Source of the DNA: Rhodopila globiformis
Lineage (GTDB): Bacteria > Pseudomonadota > Alphaproteobacteria > Acetobacterales > Acetobacteraceae
Length of the DNA stretch: 64,000 bases
Direction: 5' to 3'
Assembly: GCF_002937115.1 (NCBI RefSeq)
Contig: NZ_NHRY01000269.1
Span: forward strand, 62,001 to 126,000
A model generated the notes under the pieces. That model had not been told where the DNA came from. It searched no databases and worked only from the letters and a program-made list of their open reading frames with translations. A program made the position numbers and the translations under genes. Numbering within the stretch: the first letter of the stretch is position 1; each line of letters begins with the position of its first letter. This document shows, one piece after another, positions 36,165 through 43,575 of this stretch.

Positions 36165-37094
36165 CTACGCGAAATGCGGCATGACGTCAGACGCCAGCAG
36201 TTCGTGCGTCTCCGCATCGTTCCGGTATGCGCTGCTGATCAGCAGCTGTGCCCCGGCATCATGGTAGCGGCCCACCAGCTCGGTGACTTCAGACGGCGTG
36301 GCGGCGACGCCGCGGAACGGGCTGCCCGCGGCCAGCCGGGCGCGCTTCGCCGCCAGAGCCGCGTCGTCACGGGCCAGCAACAGGCTGACTAGGCAGGTTT
36401 TCTCGATCGTGTCGTAGTTCCGCCCTTCCGCCTCGCAGTGCTGCCGCAGGATGGCGAACTTCCGGCCCGCTTCCGCCGGATCGCCGAACACGTTGCAGGC
36501 GTCGCCCAGGCGGGCCACGGCGCGCAAGGTCAGTTGCTCGCCCCCGCCGGCGATCATGATCGGCGGGTGCGGCTTCTGCACCGGCTTCGGCTCCAGGATC
36601 GCCGCCTCGGCGTGGAAATACGTGCCGCGGAAATCCGTCCGCGGGTTGGACCACAGCGCCAGGATCAGCCGCACGGCTTCCTCCATCTGCCGGATGCGTA
36701 CCGCCGGGCGGGTGGGGAAATCCCAGCCATACTGGCGGTATTCGGTTTCGAACCAGCCGGCGCCGATGCCCAGCGTCAGCCGCCCCCGGCTGATCAGGTC
36801 GATGCCGGCGGCGATCTTGGCCAGGTGCGCCGGATTGCGATAGGCCACCGAGGTGGCGAGCGTCGCCAGGCGGATGCGGCTTGTCACCGCCGCCAGGGCG
36901 GACAGCGCCGTCCAGCCCTCGATGAAGGGCTCGTCCGCCGCGCCGACCGGCGGGATCTGGATCAGGTGGTCCATCACCGAGAACCAGGTAAAGCCGTGGT
37001 TTTCCGCCCATTGCGCCTTGGCCCTGGCGCCTTCGAAGGCCTCCGCCGGATCAGAACCGAAGATCCAGGATGGATTGTGGATACCGAATTTCAT
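36165..37094 (-). CDS. LLM-class flavin/F420-dependent oxidoreductase
   Basis: A 309-residue luciferase-like monooxygenase family protein with a TIM-barrel fold. It starts MKFGIHNPSWIFGSDPAEAF and shows the family segments WFSVMDHLIQIPPVG, LATLATSVAYRNPAHLAKIAA, RLTLGIGAGWFETEYRQYGW and PPIMIAGGGEQLTLRAVARLG. Members transfer hydride to or oxygenate varied substrates using FMN or F420. A good aggagg precedes the ATG at 37094, while the frame extending further upstream is not supported. The physiological substrate is unknown. Confidence 0.88.
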   Translation of the reverse strand: MKFGIHNPSWIFGSDPAEAFEGARAKAQWAENHGFTWFSVMDHLIQIPPVGAADEPFIEGWTALSALAAVTSRIRLATLATSVAYRNPAHLAKIAAGIDLISRGRLTLGIGAGWFETEYRQYGWDFPTRPAVRIRQMEEAVRLILALWSNPRTDFRGTYFHAEAAILEPKPVQKPHPPIMIAGGGEQLTLRAVARLGDACNVFGDPAEAGRKFAILRQHCEAEGRNYDTIEKTCLVSLLLARDDAALAAKRARLAAGSPFRGVAATPSEVTELVGRYHDAGAQLLISSAYRNDAETHELLASDVMPHFA

Positions 37095-37607
37095 CAGCCG
37101 CCTCCTTCGTTCAGCAAGTCTGCCTGCCTGGAACGCCGGATCGGACGGCAGGATCAGCCGCGCCTGCCAGTTGGATCCTCGAAGCCCGTGCCGGGCCGGA
37201 TGGTAACGCTGCCACGGTCCGGACCGCAACCGGCGGCGCCGGCCGCTATCGGCAGTATTTCCGCTTGGCAAGGCCGGCTTGTTGCGCCAACATCGCTATG
37301 TTCAGCAATATATGACGCCGTGGCCTGATGGCAACCGGGCGTGTTCATGAAGGCGCATGACCGGGGCAGGGCGCCCGATCGCCCCGGCCAGCGCCGCGCA
37401 GGCGGCCGCGCGACCGCACTGCACACCGCGGCCGGGCGGGCCGAAAGCGCACTCCAACCCGTGACGACGGCGTCAGTACCCACGCCGACCGGCCGCCTGC
37501 TGTTTCCCGGTCGCAGATCGTGGCCGCGATGCTGTGCCAGCGCGCCCGCCGCTACGGCGGCAAGTGTCCGGACTGCGGACGGCACCGGACCGGGATGTCG
37601 AGCGCGA
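37095..37607. other. 513-base gap, no gene seen
   Basis: Open frames exist here on both strands but none shows family similarity or a ribosome site. The AT-rich patch around 37289-37316 (gctatgttcagcaatatatg) partly resembles the two operators of the neighbouring ArsR island but does not keep their dyad. The region likely contains the promoter of the minus-strand oxidoreductase. Confidence 0.4.
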
Positions 37608-37814
37608 TCAGACGCCGACCATCACGTCCGAGGCCTTTATGACGGCCGTCGCGGTCTGGCCGACCTTCAGTTGCAGTTCCTCGGCGGCTTCGTTGGTGAT
37701 CGAGGCGGTGATGGTGACCGTCGGCGAGACCTCGATGGTCACATGGGTCGTCGTGGCGCCTGGCTTCACGGTCTTGATGGTGCCGGCGATCTGGTTGCGA
37801 GCGGACAGTTTCAT
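37608..37814 (-). CDS. Molbindin, single TOBE/Mop domain
   Basis: A 68-residue protein consisting of one Mop (TOBE) domain: MKLSARNQIAGTIKTVKPG at the start, HVTIEVSPTVTITASIT in the middle and VGQTATAVIKASDVMVGV at the end. These small cytosolic proteins bind molybdate or tungstate oxyanions and act as stores or buffers. aggag lies before the ATG at 37814. There is no molybdate transporter or molybdoenzyme gene in the window. It is on the same strand as, and downstream of, the ArsR and peroxiredoxin genes. Confidence 0.9.
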   Translation of the reverse strand: MKLSARNQIAGTIKTVKPGATTTHVTIEVSPTVTITASITNEAAEELQLKVGQTATAVIKASDVMVGV

Positions 37815-37994
37815 GTGAAGGCTCCTATCGGTGTTGCTGACCGGCGCGGGTCCGGTCCGACGCGGCCCAGTGTTGGCGCGCGAACCGGCATGTGTCCAGA
37901 CGAAACGTACGGCGTGCGGAAGGTTGCCGGTGGCTTGCCGCGGTTCCGTCCGCCGGCATGGACTGAGCCATCCGTAGCCCGGCTGGCCTGGCAT

Positions 37995-38432
37995 TCAATC
38001 GCGCGTTGACCGCCCGACGACGGCGAAGACGCCGCACTCGGCGCTGCCGGCGCGGGCGGCCGCCGGGCGCGGCGCGGGCGGCCGGGGCTTCGCCGCGGTG
38101 ACGGGCACGGCGAATCCGGTCCGTGCGGCGGGCGCGGCCGCGCGCAACGCTTCAATAAGGATGCGCACCCGCTTGTCCGCCAGGCTGTAGTATACCGACT
38201 TCGCCTCCCGGCGCGTGGCCACGATGCCGGCGTCGCGCAACTGCCCAAGCTGCTGCGACAGGCTTGGCTGCCGCAGTCCGAGTTCGGTTTCCAGCCCGGC
38301 GACCGAGACCTCGCCCTCAAGCAGGCGGCACAGAATGCGCACGCGCATCGGATGCGCCAGGGCGCGGAACAGCGCGGCCGCCGCCCACGGGTCGCATGCT
38401 TCTCCCGGATGGCTCCCCCTTGGGCGGCTCAT
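37995..38432 (-). CDS. ArsR-family repressor, BigR/SqrR-like
   Basis: A 145-residue winged-helix repressor. ALFRALAHPMRVRILCRLLEGEVSV leads to the recognition helix region LRQPSLSQQLGQLRDAGIV, then the wing TRREAKSVYYSLADKRV. The L-C-x-L-x-x-GE-x-SV context around C35 is that of the persulfide-responsive BigR/SqrR group, in which two cysteines form a tetrasulfide bridge. The usual second cysteine at the end of the last helix is absent. Instead there is a 35-residue Pro/Ala-rich tail ending AECGVFAV, with C133. The start overlaps the peroxiredoxin stop as ATGA. It probably controls the divergent island through the dyads at 39143 and 40652. Confidence 0.85.
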   Translation of the reverse strand: MSRPRGSHPGEACDPWAAAALFRALAHPMRVRILCRLLEGEVSVAGLETELGLRQPSLSQQLGQLRDAGIVATRREAKSVYYSLADKRVRILIEALRAAAPAARTGFAVPVTAAKPRPPAPRPAAARAGSAECGVFAVVGRSTRD

Positions 38433-39106
38433 GGCGCCACCGGGCGGGACTGGTAGTACCAGGCGGGCGCGCCGTCGCGGGCGCGGGCATCCGCCTCGGC
38501 GACGGTAAGAGGCGGGGGCAGCAACGCGTCCTGCCCGGGTTGCCAGTCGCCGGGCGTGGACAGGCCGGCGGCATCGGCCTGCTGCAGCGCCGCCACCGTG
38601 CGCAGCATCTCCGGCGCGCTGCGGCCGATGGCGGTCGGGTAATAGGTCAGCAGGCGCAGGATACCGGCCGGGTCGATCAGAAATGTCGCCCGCACCGTTG
38701 CGGTACTGGCGTCGGCGGGGTGGATCATGCCATAGGCGGCGGCGACAGCCATCGACGGGTCCTCGGCGATGGCAAAGGGGATTTCGATGCCGAACGACTC
38801 GCGGATGCTGCGTACCCAGGCCAGGTGGGCGAACAGGCTGTCCACCGACAGGCCCAGCAGGTCGCAGCCCAGCGCCTGGAACCGGTCGTGCAGCTTCGCC
38901 AGCGCGATGAATTCCGAGGTGCAGACCGGGGTGAAGTCGGCCGGATGCGCGAACAGCAGCAGCCAGCGGCCACGATAGTCGGCCAGGCTGCGCTCGCCAT
39001 GGGTGGTACGGACACGGAATGGGATGGCCGGCTCGTTCAGGCGCGGCAGCGCGGCCGGAAGCGCGGCTGCGGGGATGCTGCTGGCCGGATCGGTCCCTGC
39101 GCTCAT
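38429..39106 (-). CDS. 1-Cys peroxiredoxin (Prx6 type)
   Basis: A 225-residue thiol peroxidase. The peroxidatic cysteine is C62 in AHPADFTPVCTSEF, the Prx6-type active site, and the extended C-terminal domain (IDPAGILRLLTYYPTAIGRS ... DWQPGQDALLPPPL) is typical. No resolving cysteine is in a 2-Cys position (the only other cysteine, about C81, is in GCDLLG). It reduces hydroperoxides with an external reductant. aggag six bases before the ATG at 39106 selects this start over the TTG two codons earlier. It is co-translated with the ArsR gene, so the repressor and peroxidase form one unit. Confidence 0.92.
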   Translation of the reverse strand: MSAGTDPASSIPAAALPAALPRLNEPAIPFRVRTTHGERSLADYRGRWLLLFAHPADFTPVCTSEFIALAKLHDRFQALGCDLLGLSVDSLFAHLAWVRSIRESFGIEIPFAIAEDPSMAVAAAYGMIHPADASTATVRATFLIDPAGILRLLTYYPTAIGRSAPEMLRTVAALQQADAAGLSTPGDWQPGQDALLPPPLTVAEADARARDGAPAWYYQSRPVAP

Positions 39107-39142
39107 CGGCAACTCCTGCCATTGCCTGACCGGATGTTATAC

Positions 39143-39164
39143 ACTATATGATAAGATATATCGT
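39143..39164. promoter_or_regulatory. Candidate ArsR operator between the divergent prx and Rieske genes
   Basis: actatat-gataagat-atatcgt is a near-perfect dyad (six of seven pairs) in an AT-rich island within GC-rich DNA. Its reverse complement agrees with the site at 40652-40673 at 16 of 22 positions, including the first ten. It lies 37 bases from the peroxiredoxin start and 68 from the Rieske start, where a repressor could block both promoters. Confidence 0.65.
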
Positions 39165-39231
39165 TAAGTGAGCCGCGGCCGCAACGCCGTCCGCCAGAAT
39201 TTTTGCGTCCTCCAGCCTGAAAGGTCCTGCC

Positions 39232-39879
39232 ATGTCCGCAGCCGCCCCGCCCATCCAGTCCGCGATCGACTCCTCCCGCCGCGACATCCTTGGTCTGACG
39301 GCGCTGGCCGGTGCCGCGATCGGTATCGGCGCCGTCGCCTGGCCGTTCATCGACAGCATGAACCCGTCCAAGGACACGCTGGCTGCCGGCGTGCCGATCG
39401 ACGTCGATCTCAGCAAGATCCAGGAGGGCCAGCAGATCATCGTGATGTGGCGCGGCACCCCGATCTTCCTCATGCGCCGCAGCAAGGCTGCGCTGGCGCG
39501 GTTGCAGGATCCGGTGCAGCTCGCCCGGCTGCGGGACGCGAATTCCCAGGTCCACCAGCAGCCCTCCTACGCGATGAACTGGCACCGCAGCGTCAAGGAG
39601 GAATTCGCCGTGCTGGTGGCGATCTGCACCCATCTCGGCTGCGTGCCCAGCCTGGTGTCGAAGCCGGACCCGGCCGAGCCGATCGAGAACTGGCCGGGCG
39701 GCTATTTCTGCCATTGCCACGGTTCCAAGTATGACCTGGCCGGCCGGGTCTTCCAGGCCGTGCCGGCGCCGTACAACCTGCCGGTGCCGCCGTACCACTT
39801 CGTCGCCGACGAGACCGTGCGCATCGGCGAGAATCCGCCGAACGTCGATTTCGAGCTGGGCAGCGTCGTCCAGATCTAG
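39232..39879 (+). CDS. petA: Rieske iron-sulfur protein of the bc1 type, orphan
   Basis: A 215-residue ubiquinol-cytochrome c reductase iron-sulfur subunit. A twin-arginine-like signal anchor (SSRRDILGLTALAGAAIGIGAV) holds it to the membrane. The [2Fe-2S] ligands are C132 and H134 in CTHLGC and C160 and H163 in CHCHGS; C137 and C162 would form the stabilising disulfide. The canonical proline of the second motif (CPCHGS) is histidine here. Cytochrome b and c1 genes normally follow petA, but none is nearby. The adjacent genes are a membrane methyltransferase-like protein, a NifX-like protein and cytochrome b561. It may be a second Rieske with an alternative partner. Confidence 0.9.
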   Translation: MSAAAPPIQSAIDSSRRDILGLTALAGAAIGIGAVAWPFIDSMNPSKDTLAAGVPIDVDLSKIQEGQQIIVMWRGTPIFLMRRSKAALARLQDPVQLARLRDANSQVHQQPSYAMNWHRSVKEEFAVLVAICTHLGCVPSLVSKPDPAEPIENWPGGYFCHCHGSKYDLAGRVFQAVPAPYNLPVPPYHFVADETVRIGENPPNVDFELGSVVQI

Positions 39880-40068
39880 GGCCGTGCCTCCCTGCGTTCG
39901 TCGCACGTCGCGGCGGACGCCGGGGATCGGCCGGCCACTGACCGGCGGCGCCCTGCGTCGGCGCTGCAGGCAACCGTCCTTGTCGCATGCAGCGCGCCGG
40001 AGCCACGGTATGCGATCACTGCGAGAACCGAACCCGCCCCGCCGCCGCGCGGCGACCGGGGGCCGCGC

Positions 40069-40551
40069 ATGACCGGCCGCTGGTACGAGCGGCCCAACCG
40101 CATTCCCTGGCCGCCGATGATCTTCGCCGGCGTCGCCTGTGTGGCGGTGGTGCTGCAACACGTCTTTCCGCCCGGCCTGACGCTGCCGCCGGCCCTGCGC
40201 TGGCTCGGCGCCGCCACGATGGTTATCGGCGTCGCGCTCGACGTGTCGGCCATGGCGGTGATGCACCGGCATCGCGCCAACATCCAGCCGCACCGTGCCG
40301 CCACGGCGCTGGTGACCACAGGGCCGTTCGCCCTGTCGCGCAACCCGATCTACCTCGGCAACACGCTGCTGATCGCCGGCGCCGGGATTGCGTTCAACGT
40401 CCTGTGGTTCGTGCCGATGGCCATCGTCACCGCGTGGCTGGTGTCGCGTCTGGCGATCCGGCGCGAGGAGGCCCACCTGGCCGCCCGCTTTGGCGCCGCC
40501 TGGACGGCTTACGCCCAGCGCACCCCGCGCTGGCTGCGCCTGCGGCGCTGA
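40069..40551 (+). CDS. ICMT/PEMT-family membrane methyltransferase-like protein
   Basis: A 160-residue integral membrane protein with about four helices. The conserved C-terminal block TTGPFALSRNPIYLGNTLLIAG, followed by the RREEAHLAARFGAAWTAY segment, is diagnostic of the isoprenylcysteine carboxyl methyltransferase / phospholipid methyltransferase group, where it binds S-adenosylmethionine. The physiological substrate in bacteria is usually unknown. It lies 190 bases after the Rieske gene on the same strand. Confidence 0.85.
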   Translation: MTGRWYERPNRIPWPPMIFAGVACVAVVLQHVFPPGLTLPPALRWLGAATMVIGVALDVSAMAVMHRHRANIQPHRAATALVTTGPFALSRNPIYLGNTLLIAGAGIAFNVLWFVPMAIVTAWLVSRLAIRREEAHLAARFGAAWTAYAQRTPRWLRLRR

Positions 40552-40651
40552 CGCTTCCGTCCGGAGGCGCGGCGGCAGTCCGGGGGATACACCAGGCGCC
40601 GGACCGCACGATTGGCTTGCAGTTCGCGGCAAACCTGATACAACGTAACGC

Positions 40652-40673
40652 ACGATATATCGCAATACATCGT
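40652..40673. promoter_or_regulatory. Second candidate ArsR operator, upstream of the NifX-like gene
   Basis: acgatat-atcgcaat-acatcgt repeats the dyad architecture of the site at 39143-39164 (ACnATAT-N8-AYATnGT), with one mismatch between the arms. It is 41 bases before the NifX-like start. Two such matches within 1.5 kb around one ArsR gene are unlikely in this base composition. Confidence 0.65.
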
Positions 40674-40713
40674 CGCCACACCGGCGCGCCCATCCCGAGG
40701 ACTTGCCTCCGCC

Positions 40714-41115
40714 ATGAAAATCGCTGTCACCAGCCAGAACTTCCGAGTCGTCACCGGCCATGCCGGCCGCGCCCGCCGCTTCCTGGTCTATGATGTCCAG
40801 CCGGGCGCCGAGCCGGTCGAGGTCGCCCGCCACGACCTGTCGCCCGAACAGTCGTTCCACGAAACCGGCGGCGCCGGCAGCCACCCGATCGACGGCTGCG
40901 AGGTGCTGATTTCGGCCGGCTTCGCCAACCATTTCGCCCAGGTGATGGCCGCCCGCGGCATCCTGGCCGTCACCACCGACAAGGTGGACCCGGCCGAGGC
41001 GATCAAGGACTTCCTGGTGCGCCGCGACGCCGGCACGCTGCTGCCGATGGCCGGCTGCAAGTGCGGTGGCGACTGCGCGGACGACCACGACCACGCGGAA
41101 CACGAAGCCGTCTGA
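40714..41115 (+). CDS. NifX/NafY-like cofactor-binding protein with Cys/His tail
   Basis: A 133-residue protein of the dinitrogenase iron-molybdenum cofactor biosynthesis family (NifB C-domain/NifX/NafY fold): KIAVTSQNFRVVTGHAGRARRF at the start and CEVLISAGFANHFAQVMAARGI, then AVTTDKVDPAEAIKDFL. The family binds iron-sulfur or iron-molybdenum clusters, or sulfur-metal assemblies. The C terminus adds CKCGGDCADDHDHAEHEAV, with three cysteines and three histidines, a likely metal-binding tail. There are no nif structural genes in the window, so a role outside nitrogenase assembly is possible. The operator just upstream ties it to the ArsR island. Confidence 0.85.
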   Translation: MKIAVTSQNFRVVTGHAGRARRFLVYDVQPGAEPVEVARHDLSPEQSFHETGGAGSHPIDGCEVLISAGFANHFAQVMAARGILAVTTDKVDPAEAIKDFLVRRDAGTLLPMAGCKCGGDCADDHDHAEHEAV

Positions 41116-41217
41116 CAACCACCTGCCGCGAAGCCGGGGCATCGTGATCCCGCTGCCACCATCCTGGCGGCGGCCCCGGCTGGCCGGCCTCGTTCCATCC
41201 TACGGAGCATTATTTCC

Positions 41218-41754
41218 GTGAGTATTGCTGTCTCCGTCCCCGCCCCGGCCCGCTACACGCTGCTGGCCCGGACGTTCCACTGGACCATCGCCGTGCTGAT
41301 GGCCGGGATGTTCATCACCATGTTCCTGCACCAGGGCGCTGCGGAGAACTCCCCTGCCGCCCTGTACTGGATCAAGGCGCACATGTCGCTCGGCCTGCTG
41401 GTGTTCGGGCTGTCGCTGCTTCGCCTGCTGGCCCGCCAGACGCCGCCCGAGCCGCTCAGCCGGGGCATCGCGCGCCTGGCCGCCGTCGGCATGCAGAAGC
41501 TGCTGCTGCTGGTCACGCTGCTGCTGCCGGTGACCGGCTTCCTGCGCGTGATGACGCATGGCTATGCGGTCAGCTTCTTCGGCTACACGATCCCCTCGGT
41601 GACCGGCAACATGCCGGGCGTCAATGCCATCTTCAAAGTGCTGCACGGCGGCGCCATGCCGCTGATCGTGCTGACGCTGATCGGCCTGCACATAGCGGCG
41701 GCGCTGTTCCACCACTTCGTGCTGAAGGACGCGACCCTGAAGCAAATGGTGTAG
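41218..41754 (+). CDS. Cytochrome b561 family protein
   Basis: A 178-residue di-haem membrane protein with four helices starting at the GTG at 41218. Histidines at ARTFHWTIAVLM, IKAHMSLGLLVFG, KVLHGGAMPLIVL and GLHIAAALFHHF sit where bacterial b561 proteins bind two b-type haems. These proteins move electrons between quinones and periplasmic or cytosolic partners and some reduce superoxide. Next to a Rieske protein and a peroxiredoxin, a role in redox stress or an alternative electron path is suggested. Confidence 0.88.
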   Translation: MSIAVSVPAPARYTLLARTFHWTIAVLMAGMFITMFLHQGAAENSPAALYWIKAHMSLGLLVFGLSLLRLLARQTPPEPLSRGIARLAAVGMQKLLLLVTLLLPVTGFLRVMTHGYAVSFFGYTIPSVTGNMPGVNAIFKVLHGGAMPLIVLTLIGLHIAAALFHHFVLKDATLKQMV

Positions 41755-41783
41755 TCTCCGCTCAGGCATAAGGAGTTTGGGCC

Positions 41784-42635
41784 ATGGCGCATGACCTGAT
41801 CCTGCATGAGGCGATCGTCGCGGTGCGCGACTCGCTTGGCGCGGAGCTGGATGCCATCCGCGTGTCGCGCGCCGTCGTTGGCCTTTACTTCACCGGCGTG
41901 TCGCTGGATTGCGGCACCGCCGGCGCCTGCCACACGCCGGCGAAAACCGCGGTGCACGAAGCCTGTTGCCCGATGGGCGAGCAGGTGATGCCGTTCCCCG
42001 GCACGCTCCGCGGCCGCCCCGCCTCCGACCTGCTGGAGTATGCCCTGTCGCCCAACCTGCTGGCCCGCGCCGTTGGCATCGCCACGCTGAACGCGCTGGC
42101 CGAGGTGCTGTGGCAGCGTCGTCCGCATCCGGGGGTGGACCTGCGGGTGAACGTCGATGGTTTCGATGCCGCCGCGATCCAGCCCGAGGAGCAGGTCGTG
42201 CTTGTCGGCGCCTTCATCCCGTTCCTGCGGGCGCTGAAGCAGAAGCGCCAGCCCTATACGGTGCTGGAACTCAGCACGGCGATGCTGAAGCCCGAGGAAA
42301 TGCCGCATTACCGCCCCGCCGCCGATGCCGCGGACGTGATCCCGGGCGGCGACGTGGTGCTGCTGACCGGCAGCACGCTGCTGACCAATACGCTCGACGA
42401 CCTGCTGCGGATGTGCAGGCCGGACGCCCGGGTCGTGGTGGTTGGCCCAACCGTCGGGCTGCTGCCCGAGCCGCTGCTGCGCCGCGGGGTGGACGTCATC
42501 GGTGGCATCCGCGTCACCGCGCCGGAGACGTTCCTGGACGTGCTGGCCGAGGGCGGCTCCGGCGCGCATTTCTTCGGCCGCTCGGCCGATCGCGTGGTGC
42601 TGGCCCGGCGCGGCCCGAAGCCGGCCCTGGCCTGA
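41784..42635 (+). CDS. DUF364/DUF4213 family protein (Rossmann-like, metal-chelatase-related)
   Basis: A 283-residue cytosolic protein. The N-terminal DUF4213-like domain contains DCGTAGACHTPAKTAVHEACCPMG, with four cysteines and a histidine within 24 residues. The C-terminal DUF364 domain is Rossmann-like: VVLVGAFIPFLRALKQKRQ, VLLTGSTLLTNTLDDLLRMC and VVVVGPTVGLLPEPLLRRGV. The family has been proposed to handle heavy metals or molybdenum/iron cofactors, but no reaction is established as far as I know. It ends the plus-strand unit of the ArsR island, 29 bases after cytochrome b561. Confidence 0.85.
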   Translation: MAHDLILHEAIVAVRDSLGAELDAIRVSRAVVGLYFTGVSLDCGTAGACHTPAKTAVHEACCPMGEQVMPFPGTLRGRPASDLLEYALSPNLLARAVGIATLNALAEVLWQRRPHPGVDLRVNVDGFDAAAIQPEEQVVLVGAFIPFLRALKQKRQPYTVLELSTAMLKPEEMPHYRPAADAADVIPGGDVVLLTGSTLLTNTLDDLLRMCRPDARVVVVGPTVGLLPEPLLRRGVDVIGGIRVTAPETFLDVLAEGGSGAHFFGRSADRVVLARRGPKPALA

Positions 42636-42855
42636 CGGTAACGCGCTGTTGCCCGGACAGGCGGTCTGCCCGCTGTACGCAACCATAAGCAGCCGATCGG
42701 CAGGGCCGAGTGGAAATTGGCGGGCGGGATACCAAGTGTAGCGAAGCCTTGGCCGGTCCGGCGTGCTTTCAAATGATTTATTTGCCGATTGAGGCGCATA
42801 TTTGACACCGTCCTGTTCATAGGCTCTCCGGAGCAAGAAGTGAGGGATTCTGCCG

Positions 42856-43482
42856 ATGTCCTTTGCTGCAAATACCGGGCGTCCAAAATCGACCGCCTCG
42901 CACCCGGCATCCAGGGTGCGATATGTTTTCAGCGGGGGTAGTCCAGATCCTGGCAGGTGGACGGTCGTGCCGCCGCAGGTTTCGTCGGCACCCGGTGGCG
43001 ACAGCGCTGCACCCGGGCCGGGGCGGCCGCAGGTCGATGCGACGCTGGAACGCCTCATTGCGCTGTACCAGGGGGCTGGCAACGCCGCGATCGACCTGGC
43101 CTCGGCGGTTGCACGGCGCATGGTGGCGTGCATCAGCTATCCCTCGTCCGGCTCGCCGGAGGCGGCTGCACAATCCGCGGCGGCCACGCCGTCGCCTGGA
43201 AATCTTGCCTTCGAAGTGGTCTCGAAGCGTGCGGCCGAGGGCATGCTGGACCTCTATATGACGGTGCCGTGGGCGTTCGCGCCTGCTGTCCATGCCCTGC
43301 ATGCCGTTGATCGGAAAAGCGATCCACTGACCGGGATCACATTTATCCCCGGCGGCATGCAGCAGCCGTCGGCCTTGCGGATCGAGGTTCCCGACGACCA
43401 GCCGCCCGGCGTTTACACCGGCGCGGTGGTCGATGCGTTGACGGGCGAATCAGGCGGCCACCTGATCCTTCGGCTGTTCTGA
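42856..43482 (+). CDS. Unknown protein, paralogue of the one at 49612-50382
   Basis: A 208-residue protein without membrane segments. A Pro/Ala/Ser-rich first 60 residues is followed by a helical region (ATLERLIALYQGAGNAAIDL) and a C-terminal beta-rich domain ending QPPGVYTGAVVDALTGESGG. The last 145 residues align with the protein encoded at 49612-50382 (PAGVYSGVVVDSATNEPCG there). It lies at the far end of the isoprenoid operon and points towards it. The helical part is somewhat phasin-like. Function unknown; I infer a link with the operon from the paralogy. Confidence 0.65.
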   Translation: MSFAANTGRPKSTASHPASRVRYVFSGGSPDPGRWTVVPPQVSSAPGGDSAAPGPGRPQVDATLERLIALYQGAGNAAIDLASAVARRMVACISYPSSGSPEAAAQSAAATPSPGNLAFEVVSKRAAEGMLDLYMTVPWAFAPAVHALHAVDRKSDPLTGITFIPGGMQQPSALRIEVPDDQPPGVYTGAVVDALTGESGGHLILRLF

Positions 43483-43523
43483 GGCTTCGGGGGACGGCCG
43501 TTATGTCAGCGCCTATGCGGCTC

Positions 43524-43539
43524 GTCCCGGCCATGACGA
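43524..43539 (+). repeat. Partial copy of the REP-like element
   Basis: gtcccggccatgacga between two convergent stop codons matches the inner part of the REP-like consensus seen at 831-1378. It supports the view that this is a dispersed genomic repeat. Confidence 0.4.
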
Positions 43540-43575
43540 CAGAGCGGCGACTGGCGTCGGCGAGTCCACATGACC

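Noticed and set aside
37289-37316. Possible third ArsR operator (gctatgttcagcaatatatg)
   Set aside because: It shares ATGT and ATATAT with the two good sites, but the ACnATAT-N8-AYATnGT dyad is not preserved and no island gene starts nearby.
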